A stretch of DNA of 64,000 bases from Porphyrobacter sp. CACIAM 03H1 (lineage in GTDB: Bacteria; Pseudomonadota; Alphaproteobacteria; Sphingomonadales; Sphingomonadaceae). Below are positions 18,859 through 26,616 of the stretch, piece after piece. A program made the position numbers and the translations under genes. Location of the stretch: contig NZ_CP021378.1 in NCBI RefSeq assembly GCF_002215495.1, positions 268,217 to 332,216 of the forward strand, read 5' to 3'. The number at the start of each line of letters is the position of its first letter. Position 1 is the first letter of the stretch. A model generated the notes under the pieces. That model searched no databases, had not been told where the DNA came from, and was given only the letters and a program-made list of their open reading frames with translations.

Positions 18859-21123
18859 ATGACCGATACCGCCACCCGCGCCGCCGCGCGCGCCGTCGTT
18901 GCCGCCCTGCTGCTCTCCGCCTCGGGCCTCGCCCATGCGCAGAGCGTTCCGATCGTGCAGCCGGGCGCGCCGGGCAAGGCGAGCAGGACGCTCTCCGCCG
19001 ACGAGGCGACCAAGCTCGCGCAGGCGAGCTACACGCCGTCGGACGTCGCCTTCATGCAGCAAATGATCGTCCACCACCAGCAGGCGGTCGACATGGCGAA
19101 GCTGGTCAAGGACCGCACCAACACCGAGGAACTCAAGACCATCGCCGGCCGGATCGAATCCTCGCAGGCCGACGAGATCGCCTTCATGCGGGCCTGGCTC
19201 AAGGAGCGCGGCGAGCCGGTCGAGGACCCGGCGATGAAGGGCCACGGCCACCACATGCACCACATGATGAAGGGCATGGCCTCGCCCGAGGACATGAGGG
19301 CGCTGGCTGCGGCCAAGGGCACCGATTTCGACCGGAAGTTCCTGACCCTGATGATCGCCCACCACGACGGCGCGCTCGACATGGTGGAGACACTGCTCGA
19401 CGAGGACGGCACCGCCGCCGATCCGGTGCTGTTCCAGTTCGTCGGCGACGTCGAGAGCGAGCAGAAGGCCGAGATCGGCAAGATGGACAAGCTGCTCGCC
19501 AGCCTTTCGAGCGATCCGCGCTCGGGCCTTGCGGCGGGCTTCGACAATGCCGGCGAGGCGATCATGGGCCTCACCAAGGTTGCGAGCCTGAGAAAGCCCG
19601 CGGGCTTCTTCAACCCCGCCAACCCCGCCGACCTGCGCCCGCCGGTGCCGCCCAAGAAGGGCAAGGAGGAGAAGGCCGAAGCCGCGCCCGCGCCCGCCGC
19701 CGGGACCGCTCCGGCCGCCACCCCGCCCGCGCGGGAGGAGGAAGACCTCACCGAATTCGCCGAGCGTTCGCCGCTGCTCGACTTCGCCAACACCGACATG
19801 GCCTTCTTCGGCGATGTCATGGTCGCGGGCTCCTATCACGGCTTCAACATCTACAAGCTCGGCGCCGACGGCGTGCCCAACCTGATGAGCTCTGTCGTGT
19901 GCCCCGGCGGGCAGGGCGACGTGTCGGTGGCGGGCAACATCCTCGTCATGAGCGTCGAGCAGACCCGCGGGCGGATCGACTGCGGGCTCGAGGGCGCCCC
20001 GGGCAAGGTCAACGAGGAACGCTTCCGCGGCCTTCGCATCTTCGACATCTCCGATCTCGCCCGCCCGGTGCAGGTCGGCGGGGTGCAGACCTGCCGCGGC
20101 AGCCACACCCACTCGATCGTCAGCGCCGACGACACGCGCCTCATCGTCTACAACTCGGGCACCGCCGGCATCCGCGACGAGAAGGAACTGGCGGGCTGCA
20201 TCGGCGGCACCCCGGGCGACACGCGCACCGCGCTGTTCTCGATCGACGTGATCGAGATTCCGGTGGCGGACCCCTCCAAGGCCCGGATCGTCAAGAGCCC
20301 CCGCGTCTTCGCCGACGAGACCACCGGCGAGATCGCCGGCCTGTGGAAGGGCGGCGACCACGGCGACGGCACCCAGAACACCTCGCGCACCGACCAGTGC
20401 CACGACATCACCGTGTTCCCCGCATTGAAGCTGGCGGCGGGCGCGTGCTCGGGCAACGGCATCCTATTCGACATCGCCGATCCGCTGAACCCCAAGCGCA
20501 TCGACGTCGTCACCGACACCGGCTTTGCCTACTGGCACTCGGCGACCTTCAACAATGACGGCACGAAGGTGATCTTCACCGACGAATGGGGCGGCGGCGG
20601 GCGTCCGCGCTGCAAGGCGAGCGACCCCAAGACCTGGGGTGCCAACGCGATCTACGACATCGTCGACGGCAAGCTGGTGTTCCGCGCCCACTACAAGATG
20701 CCCGCACCCCAGACCGACAAGGAAAACTGCGTCGCGCACAACGGCTCGATCATCCCGGTCCCGGGCCGCGATCTGTTCGCGCAGGCGTGGTACCAGGGCG
20801 GCCTTTCGGTGATGGACTTCACCGACAGCGCCAATCCCAAGGAGATCGCCTATTTCGACCGCGGGCCGATCGACATGAAGCAGATGGTGCTGGGCGGCTA
20901 CTGGTCGGTCTACTGGTACGGCGGCCACATCTACGGCACCGAGATCAGCCGCGGGATCGACGTTTTCGCCCTCGCCCCGTCCGAGCACCTGACCGAGGCC
21001 GAAATCGCCGCCGCGAAGGCCGCCAAGTTCGAGGACAACCGCTTCAACCCCCAGACCCAGACCCGCGTGACGTGGGACGCTGCCACCATCGAAGCGGCGG
21101 AAGCGAGCCGCAAGGGGGGCTAG
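18859..21123 (+). CDS. DUF305 domain fused to LVIVD-type beta-propeller protein
   Basis: 754 residues, exported (signal peptide ending around LAHAQS). Residues about 45-225 are a DUF305 ferritin-like helical domain with two HH motifs (MIVHHQQAVDM and MIAHHDGALDM), implicated elsewhere in metal or copper handling. A Pro/Ala/Glu linker (about 280-310) leads to a C-terminal propeller with LVIVD-like repeats (NTDMAFFGDVMVAGSYHGF onward) and several Cys. Start at 18859 with AAGGGG upstream. Substrate unknown; periplasmic or surface location inferred. Confidence 0.82.
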   Translation: MTDTATRAAARAVVAALLLSASGLAHAQSVPIVQPGAPGKASRTLSADEATKLAQASYTPSDVAFMQQMIVHHQQAVDMAKLVKDRTNTEELKTIAGRIESSQADEIAFMRAWLKERGEPVEDPAMKGHGHHMHHMMKGMASPEDMRALAAAKGTDFDRKFLTLMIAHHDGALDMVETLLDEDGTAADPVLFQFVGDVESEQKAEIGKMDKLLASLSSDPRSGLAAGFDNAGEAIMGLTKVASLRKPAGFFNPANPADLRPPVPPKKGKEEKAEAAPAPAAGTAPAATPPAREEEDLTEFAERSPLLDFANTDMAFFGDVMVAGSYHGFNIYKLGADGVPNLMSSVVCPGGQGDVSVAGNILVMSVEQTRGRIDCGLEGAPGKVNEERFRGLRIFDISDLARPVQVGGVQTCRGSHTHSIVSADDTRLIVYNSGTAGIRDEKELAGCIGGTPGDTRTALFSIDVIEIPVADPSKARIVKSPRVFADETTGEIAGLWKGGDHGDGTQNTSRTDQCHDITVFPALKLAAGACSGNGILFDIADPLNPKRIDVVTDTGFAYWHSATFNNDGTKVIFTDEWGGGGRPRCKASDPKTWGANAIYDIVDGKLVFRAHYKMPAPQTDKENCVAHNGSIIPVPGRDLFAQAWYQGGLSVMDFTDSANPKEIAYFDRGPIDMKQMVLGGYWSVYWYGGHIYGTEISRGIDVFALAPSEHLTEAEIAAAKAAKFEDNRFNPQTQTRVTWDAATIEAAEASRKGG

Positions 21124-21136
21124 GGCGCTCCCGACG

Positions 21137-21170
21137 CCCCGCCGCCCGGGCAAAACCCGGGGTGGCGGGG
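21137..21170 (+). terminator. GC-rich hairpin after the DUF305-propeller gene
   Basis: CCCCGCCGCCCGGG pairs imperfectly with CCCGGGGTGGCGGGG around CAAAA, 14 bp after the stop. No T run follows, so it may need Rho or only protect the transcript end. Confidence 0.5.
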
Positions 21171-21210
21171 GTGCCGGGGCCGCCGTGACGAGGGTTGCGA
21201 CGGGAGAGAA

Positions 21211-21831
21211 ATGGTGATGCTCGCAATAGTCCTGCTCTCCCTCGCCGCCAGCGATCCGCAGCCGCCCCCGCGCGCGGTCTTCGAACAGCCGCCGGTGGCC
21301 GTCGAGCCGGAGGGGCCGGTCGAGGCCGTGCTGCTCCACCCCCTGTTCCGCGAACCCTTCGTCTGCGGCGATCACGCGGCGGGGGAAGAGGCGATCGCCG
21401 GCGATGCGCTCGGCACGGATTGCCAGATCATCGGCGACACGCGCGGCGCGGGCCGCGGCTTCGGCCGGCTCTACCGGACCGACGGCAAACGCAACGAGGA
21501 CTGGTATTCCTGGGGCGCCGAGGTGCTCGCCCCGGCCGACGGCGTGATCGTCGGTCTACTGCCCAATCCCCGGGTCAACGAACCCGGCACGAGAGGCAAG
21601 CCGCCCGCAGGCCTGCTCCAGATCCGGACCCCCGGCGGGGCGGTGATCCTGATGGCGCACCTCACCGATTTTGCGGTCGCGCCGGGAGACAGCGTCACCG
21701 CGGGACAGGTGGTCGCGCGGGTTGGCAACAATGGCCCTTCCTATGCACCCCACGTCCACGTGGGCGCCTCGCGCGGTGCCACGCCGCTCCAGATCCGCTG
21801 GGACCAGAAGGCGATGGGAGCCACCCCCTGA
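21211..21831 (+). CDS. M23-like (lysostaphin-fold) peptidase, atypical metal site
   Basis: 206 residues with a hydrophobic N-terminus. The LytM/M23 fold is recognisable from APADGVIVGLLPNP, AH at 150, PGDSVTAGQVVARVGNNG and the HVHVG motif (181-185). The usual HxxxD motif seems altered: Asp97 in RNEDWYSWG is present, but the His four residues earlier is Lys93. It may be catalytically inactive or use a different ligand. It is 87 bp after the DUF305-propeller gene; whether they are cotranscribed is unclear given the hairpin between them. Confidence 0.78.
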   Translation: MVMLAIVLLSLAASDPQPPPRAVFEQPPVAVEPEGPVEAVLLHPLFREPFVCGDHAAGEEAIAGDALGTDCQIIGDTRGAGRGFGRLYRTDGKRNEDWYSWGAEVLAPADGVIVGLLPNPRVNEPGTRGKPPAGLLQIRTPGGAVILMAHLTDFAVAPGDSVTAGQVVARVGNNGPSYAPHVHVGASRGATPLQIRWDQKAMGATP

Positions 21832-22085
21832 GGCCGGCCGCAAGCCGGGCATGATCCGCCCTTTGCGCCAGCGGCCGGCACTCCCGAAACCCGACCTTTC
21901 TCGCGCTTTCCTACCGGCGGGCTTCCCGCTAGCCTCGGGCGGTTCTTTCGCATTGTCGATGCCGCGCGCCATCGCCGCGCAAGGCTGTCCAGCTCCCCGT
22001 CAGGGCGAGAAAACGCAGAACACGGTGTCAACTTCGGTTTTGCCGAGCAACACGCTGAAATGTCACCCGAAATCCCGTAGGAAAT

Positions 22086-22117
22086 CGAAGTTTACAGTGT
22101 CAACTTTGTAAACTTCG
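22086..22117. promoter_or_regulatory. Palindromic operator-like element
   Basis: CGAAGTTTACA and TGTAAACTTCG, perfect 11-bp arms around GTGTCAACTT, located 2 bp beyond the stop codon of the minus-strand desaturase-family gene. Another GTGTCAACTTCG lies at 22024-22035. The minus strand carries TTGACA in both. It looks like an operator or promoter rather than a terminator, but no gene follows on that strand. Confidence 0.45.
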
Positions 22118-22119
22118 CC

Positions 22120-22998
22120 CTAGCCTTCCGCCGCCTGCTTCTTCTCGAGCCACGGGCGCAAGGGGAAGAGCCACTGCTCCTTGATCGACAGCCGCTTGCG
22201 ATCGTCCTGCCCGACAATCGCGCTCTCGCCTTCCTTGTAGGTGCCGAACACCCTATCCCAGAAGATCACCGAATTGCCGTAGTTGCAGCGCGTGTCCTCG
22301 TAGCTGAGGGCGGTGTGGTGCAGCGAGTGGTTGCGGATGGTGGTGAAGAAGAAGCCGTACCAGATCGGCGGATCGGCCTTGACGTTGGCGTGGGCATAGG
22401 TCGCGATGGCGCCCCCGACGGTGAAGCTGGCGAACAGGGCGTTGAGATCGACATCGAGCAGCGCGGTCACCCCGAGGCTGATCAGGAACAGCTCGATCGG
22501 ATTGCCGATATAACCCTTCATCGCGTTGAGCTGGGTCACGTGGTGGTGCGGTGCGTGGGTCAGCCACAGGGGCGTCCAGTTGTGCATCGCGCGGTGCATC
22601 CAGTACTGGCCGAACTCGAAGGTGAACAGCACCACCATGACCTGCACGAGGAAGGGCAGCTCGGCGAGCCAGGGGGTGCCGATGCCCCAATCCGCCTTCA
22701 GTTCGCGCAGGGGCGAGTTGACCAGCGTGTCGGAGAGATAGCCGATCACGAGGAAGCCGAAGGCGGTGTAGAAGATGTCGGTCGCGAGCTCCGTGCGGTT
22801 GATGCGCCAGCCCTCGTGCCGCTCGAACACCAGCTCGAGCAGCTGGACGAAGACGATGGTGGTGACCGCGACCAGCGGGAGCGTCCAGGGTTGCTCGACA
22901 AGGCCGGCAGGCGCGAGGCCCCAGAAGGCGAGGATCGCCGCAAGCGTCGCGGGCGGCAGAAGGTTGACGAGAGACTGTTTCACCGGATCGCACCCCAA
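22120..22998 (-). CDS. Sterol desaturase/fatty acid hydroxylase family protein
   Basis: 292-residue membrane di-iron enzyme. Histidine clusters: HRAMH, then HAPHHH, and later HNSLHHTALSY, which together bind the two irons; several hydrophobic segments flank them. Members hydroxylate or desaturate lipids, carotenoids or sterol-like substrates using O2; the substrate is not evident. The start used is the ATG at 22998; a nearby GTG (VKQSLVNLL) is possible. Confidence 0.9.
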   Translation of the reverse strand: MGCDPVKQSLVNLLPPATLAAILAFWGLAPAGLVEQPWTLPLVAVTTIVFVQLLELVFERHEGWRINRTELATDIFYTAFGFLVIGYLSDTLVNSPLRELKADWGIGTPWLAELPFLVQVMVVLFTFEFGQYWMHRAMHNWTPLWLTHAPHHHVTQLNAMKGYIGNPIELFLISLGVTALLDVDLNALFASFTVGGAIATYAHANVKADPPIWYGFFFTTIRNHSLHHTALSYEDTRCNYGNSVIFWDRVFGTYKEGESAIVGQDDRKRLSIKEQWLFPLRPWLEKKQAAEG

Positions 22999-23077
22999 TT
23001 TGGCCCCACGCTGTAGGGCCGCGTCCCGGAGCCGGAGAATACGCCATTCTGCGCAGGGCGTCGAGAGGGGGCGCCGG

Positions 23078-23464
23078 TCACGCCCGGGCGGCGACCTCGG
23101 CGGCGTCGAAATAGTGGATGCTCAGGGTCTTCAGGAGCCCGTCCTCGAAGGTGCCGGCCTCGCAGATCGTCTGGGTGAAGGGCTCGGAGCCGTCCTTGGG
23201 GTGCATGGTGAGGCGGATCACCATCACCGCATGGGTCTCGCCCCCGGTGCAGTCGAGGATCTCGAGGTGGGTGTTCGCCCAGGTGCCGTACATGGCGGCG
23301 GCGCAGCGCTGGAGCGCGTCCCTGCCCCGCCACTCGCCCGCGAAGGGCAGCGAGTTCGCCTCGTAGAGCACGAAGTCGGGGTGGATCAGCGCCTCGACCG
23401 CGTCCCAGTCGCGGGTGCCGGCGGTGGCGTAGACCTTCGCCAGCATTTCCCGGGGACTAGCCAC
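23078..23464 (-). CDS. SnoaL/NTF2-like protein
   Basis: 128 residues of the cone-shaped NTF2 fold (REMLAKVYATAGTRDWDAVE, FAGEWRGRDALQRCAAAMY). These proteins can be small isomerases, hydrolases or ligand binders. The start is GTG at 23464, supported by GGAGGG about 9 bases upstream, which overlaps the end of the lipoyl-domain gene. Last gene of the E1 alpha-E1 beta-lipoyl operon, so it may act on the same substrate. Confidence 0.8.
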   Translation of the reverse strand: MASPREMLAKVYATAGTRDWDAVEALIHPDFVLYEANSLPFAGEWRGRDALQRCAAAMYGTWANTHLEILDCTGGETHAVMVIRLTMHPKDGSEPFTQTICEAGTFEDGLLKTLSIHYFDAAEVAARA

Positions 23465-23469
23465 GATGA

Positions 23470-23706
23470 TCAGCCCTCCTCGATCGTGCCGATCAGATCG
23501 CCAACCTTGTAGACCGCGCCTTCCTCGCCGGTGGGGTGGATGATCCCGCTGGCTTGGGCCTCGATCTCTGTGGTGCTCTTGTCGGTCTCGACGGTGTAGA
23601 TGATGTCGCCCTTCGCGACCCGCTCGCCATCGCCGAACATCCATTCGACGAGGGTCATTTCGACGGCGCTCATGCCGAGCTTGGGGATGCGGATTTCCGT
23701 GGCCAT
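23470..23706 (-). CDS. Free-standing lipoyl (biotinyl/lipoyl attachment) domain protein
   Basis: 78 residues consisting only of a lipoyl domain: IPKLGMSAVEMTLVEWMF, then the attachment hairpin ETDKSTTEIEA with Lys43 as the expected lipoylation site. No peripheral-subunit-binding or acyltransferase domain follows, unlike E2 proteins. The ATG overlaps the E1 beta stop by one base, so it is translated with the 2-oxoacid dehydrogenase E1 subunits and probably serves as their swinging-arm carrier. Confidence 0.9.
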   Translation of the reverse strand: MATEIRIPKLGMSAVEMTLVEWMFGDGERVAKGDIIYTVETDKSTTEIEAQASGIIHPTGEEGAVYKVGDLIGTIEEG

Positions 23707-24692
23707 TAGAGCTTTCCGAGAGAGGCTTTGATCTGTTCGACGATCTGCGGCTTGGTCGGGATCCACGCCTGTTCGAGGTGGCTGGCGAAGGGCACTGCCG
23801 AGAAGGTCCCGCCGATGCGCCGCACCGGGCCCTTGAGCTGGTCCCAGCACTTCTCCTGGATGTTGGCGGCGAGTTCCGCCCCGGTGCCGAAGGGCCGCAC
23901 CGCCTCGTGCAGGGTGAGCGCGCGGCCCGTCTTGCGAACCGATGCCAGCACCGTCGCCTCGTCGTAGGGGGCGATGGTCCGGAGGTCGACGACCTCCACG
24001 CTGATGCCCTCCTTGGCGAGGTCCTCGGCCACCGCGAGCGCGTCGAGCACGGTGCGGCCATAGGTGATGATCGAGATGTCGGTCCCCTCCCGCGCAACCG
24101 CCGCCTTGCCGAGCGGCACGCGGTAGCCCGGGCCCGGGTCTTCCGCCTTGAGGCCGTAGCACAGGATGTTCTCGATGAAGATCACCGGGTCATTGGCGTC
24201 GATCGAGGCGCGCATCAGCCCGCGCGCGTCGGCGGGGTTGGACGGCGTCACCACATGGATGCCCGCGACGTGCGCGAACCACGCCTCGAGCATGTCCGAG
24301 TGCTGCCCGCCGAAGCCGACGCCCACGCCGGTGGTGGTGCGGATCACGATCGGGCACGGGGTCTGCCCGCCGCTCATGAAGCGAAGCTTGGCGGCGTGGT
24401 TGACGATCTGGTCCATGCACACGCCGACGAAGTTCATCAGCATGATCTCGGCGATAGGCCGCTGCCCGGCGAGCGCCGCGCCCACCGCCGCACCGACGAT
24501 GGCGGTCTCGGAGATCGGCGTCGCGCGGATGCGGTGTTCGCCATATTTCTCGGTCAGGCCGGCGGTGACCTTGAACACCCCGCCGCCCTGCTTGGCGGAA
24601 ACGTCCTCGCCGAGGCAGAAGACGCCCGGATCCTCCGCCATCGCCTCGTCGATCGCAAGGTTCAGCGCCTGGGTCATGGTGATCTGGGCCAT
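23706..24692 (-). CDS. 2-oxoacid dehydrogenase E1, beta subunit
   Basis: 328 residues, transketolase-like. Signatures: LGEDVSAKQGGGVFKVTAGL, RIRATPISETAIVGAAVGAA, and the C-terminal VVDLRTIAPYDEATVL. With the alpha subunit it decarboxylates a 2-oxoacid (or acetoin-like substrate) and passes the acyl group to lipoate. The ATG at 24692 overlaps the E1 alpha stop as ATGA. Substrate unknown. Confidence 0.94.
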   Translation of the reverse strand: MAQITMTQALNLAIDEAMAEDPGVFCLGEDVSAKQGGGVFKVTAGLTEKYGEHRIRATPISETAIVGAAVGAALAGQRPIAEIMLMNFVGVCMDQIVNHAAKLRFMSGGQTPCPIVIRTTTGVGVGFGGQHSDMLEAWFAHVAGIHVVTPSNPADARGLMRASIDANDPVIFIENILCYGLKAEDPGPGYRVPLGKAAVAREGTDISIITYGRTVLDALAVAEDLAKEGISVEVVDLRTIAPYDEATVLASVRKTGRALTLHEAVRPFGTGAELAANIQEKCWDQLKGPVRRIGGTFSAVPFASHLEQAWIPTKPQIVEQIKASLGKL

Positions 24693-25660
24693 CAGGCGGT
24701 CTCCTCCAGCACGTCCTTGTAGATTTCGTCGGTATCCGGCAGCGGGGCGGCGAGCGCGTGTTCGACCGCTGCGTTGATCTGGGCATCGATGTCGGCGACG
24801 ATCGCGTCCAGCTCTTCCTCGGTGAACTGGTAGTCGAGCATCACCTTGCGCAGCTTGGGCAGCGGGTCCTCGGCCTTCATCTCGGCGATGTGCTCGGGCG
24901 GCATGTAGCTGAAGTCGCTGCCGAAGAAGTGGCCCATCATGCGGTAGCACATGGCCTCGACCAGCGTCGGCCCCTCGCCGCGGCGGGCGCGGTCGACCGC
25001 TTCCTTCACCGCCGGGTAGATCTGATGGACATCATTGCCGTCGACCGTCACCCCCGGCATCCCGTAGCCCGCCGCGCGGCTCGCGATGTTGGGGCTGTCG
25101 GTGTGGTCGGCATAGGCGGTGTGCTCGCCGTAGCGGTTGTTCTGGCACAGGAAGACGACCGGCAGCTTGTAGAGCTGGGCCATGTTCATCGCTTCGTGGA
25201 AGCCGCCGATATTGGCCGCACCGTCGCCGAAGCTGACGAGGGTCACGCGCCCGTCGCCGTTGTTCTGACTCGCCATGGCGAGGCCGTTGGCGATCGGAAG
25301 GCCCGAGCCGACCACGCCGGTCGTCACCATGATGCCGGTCTCGGGATCGGTGATGTGCATGGTGCCGCCCTTGCCCTTGCAGGTGCCTGTCGCCTTGCCG
25401 AGGCATTCGCCCCACCACTTCTCCATCGGGATGCCCTTGGCGGTCTGCTCGCCCTGCCCGCGATAGGTGCAGACGACGTAATCGTCCTTCTCCAGCGCCG
25501 CCATCGCCGCGGCCGAGACCAGCTCCTGCCCGCGCACGCAGTAATACATCACCGCGACCTTGCCGCCCATCAGCAGCTCGCGGAACTTCTCGTCGGTGCG
25601 GTTCACCTTCATCGTGCGGGTGTAGATGTCGAGCAGCTTGTCGCGGTCGATCTGCGCCAT
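24692..25660 (-). CDS. 2-oxoacid/acetoin dehydrogenase E1, alpha subunit
   Basis: 322 residues. The thiamine diphosphate motif runs from GDGAANIGGFHEAMN to LCQNNRYGEH. CTYRGQGEQTAKG and GKGGTMHI are typical of the AcoA/PDHA family. Start at 25660 (MAQIDRDKLLDIY) with AAGGAAG upstream. First gene of a tight four-gene operon ending in the SnoaL-like gene. Position beside an SDR suggests a dedicated catabolic route rather than central pyruvate oxidation (inference). Confidence 0.94.
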   Translation of the reverse strand: MAQIDRDKLLDIYTRTMKVNRTDEKFRELLMGGKVAVMYYCVRGQELVSAAAMAALEKDDYVVCTYRGQGEQTAKGIPMEKWWGECLGKATGTCKGKGGTMHITDPETGIMVTTGVVGSGLPIANGLAMASQNNGDGRVTLVSFGDGAANIGGFHEAMNMAQLYKLPVVFLCQNNRYGEHTAYADHTDSPNIASRAAGYGMPGVTVDGNDVHQIYPAVKEAVDRARRGEGPTLVEAMCYRMMGHFFGSDFSYMPPEHIAEMKAEDPLPKLRKVMLDYQFTEEELDAIVADIDAQINAAVEHALAAPLPDTDEIYKDVLEETA

Positions 25661-25682
25661 GTCTTCCTTACCTTCCAAGGTT

Positions 25683-25751
25683 CCGTTCGTGTCGAGCGAA
25701 GTCGAGACACCCCGCTTGCATGCCTCTCGACGACGCTCGAGGCGAAGGGGG
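25683..25751. repeat. Dispersed palindromic repeat, copy 2
   Basis: CCGTTCGTGTCGAGCGAAG at the left and CTCGAGGCGAAGG at the right, inner palindrome GTCGAG/CTCGAC. Very close to the copy at 846-914. It lies between the SDR gene and the E1 alpha gene, both on the minus strand. Confidence 0.8.
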
Positions 25752-25759
25752 TTGCTCTG

Positions 25760-26524
25760 TTAGAACTGCACTCTCTGGGTGAAGCCGCCGTCTACCACGA
25801 TGTTCGCGCCGGTCATGTAGGGCACCGCCGGGCTCGCCACGAAGACGATCGCCTTGGCGACCTCGACCGGCTCGCCGAAGCGGCCCGTGGGCATCTTGGC
25901 GAGCGTCGCATCGAACAGCGGCTTCATGTGCTCCTCGATGATCTCCCAGTTGCCGCCCTTGTAGTAGATCGCGCCCGGGCTGACGGTGTTCACGCGGATG
26001 CCCTTGGCCGCCATCGCCTGGCTGAGCTGCGAGGCATAGGTGATCAGCGCCGCCTTGATCGCGTTGAAGGGGTTGGGGGCGATGAAGGTCTCGAGCGCGG
26101 CGGTCGAGGACAGCATGACGATCGAGCCGGTGCCCGACTTCTCGAGGTGGGGCGTGAGGGTCTCGACCGCATAGGCCGCGCCCTTCAGGTCCATGTCGAG
26201 ACACGCCTGCCAGTCGCCCGCGCCGCCGGTGCCCGAGGCGCTGGCGGTGTGGACGAAGATGTCACAGCCGCCGAGTTCGGCCACGGCCTTTTCCAGCCAC
26301 GCCTGGTAGGCCTCGGTGCCGCTCGCCATGTCGAAGACTTCGGCGAAGACCTTGCCGGGGCCTGCAGCGTCGATCGCGGCCTTGGCGGCCTCGATCTTGT
26401 CTTCCTTGCGCGAGAAGAAGGCGACATCCGCACCCTCGGCGGCGAACAGCTTGAGGGATTCGAGGCCGAGCCCGTGGGCCCCGCCGTTCATGATGACCTT
26501 CTTGCCCTTCAGTCCCAGATCCAT
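25760..26524 (-). CDS. SDR-family protein with Phe in place of catalytic Tyr
   Basis: 254 residues with the Rossmann SDR fold: NGGAHGLG (cofactor loop, residues 13-20, the usual T replaced by N), a Ser at 139/140, and the C-terminal YMTGANIVVDGGF. The catalytic YxxxK is F153-N-A-I-K157, so the proton-donating Tyr is missing. Either a non-canonical oxidoreductase or a binding protein. It lies directly upstream of the E1 alpha operon, separated by a palindromic repeat. Confidence 0.85.
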   Translation of the reverse strand: MDLGLKGKKVIMNGGAHGLGLESLKLFAAEGADVAFFSRKEDKIEAAKAAIDAAGPGKVFAEVFDMASGTEAYQAWLEKAVAELGGCDIFVHTASASGTGGAGDWQACLDMDLKGAAYAVETLTPHLEKSGTGSIVMLSSTAALETFIAPNPFNAIKAALITYASQLSQAMAAKGIRVNTVSPGAIYYKGGNWEIIEEHMKPLFDATLAKMPTGRFGEPVEVAKAIVFVASPAVPYMTGANIVVDGGFTQRVQF

Positions 26525-26616
26525 CGCGCCTCTCCCCGGCTTGTGCTTGTGATCCGAGGGGATAGCCCAGCGGGCGGGTGGGGCGTATCGTCAATTTTGA
26601 CGGGGTGGCCGCCGCT

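Noticed and set aside
18580..20403. Long minus-strand frame opposite the DUF305-propeller gene
   Set aside because: Shadow frame with low-complexity His/Arg/Gly composition; only 17548-18579 has real motifs.
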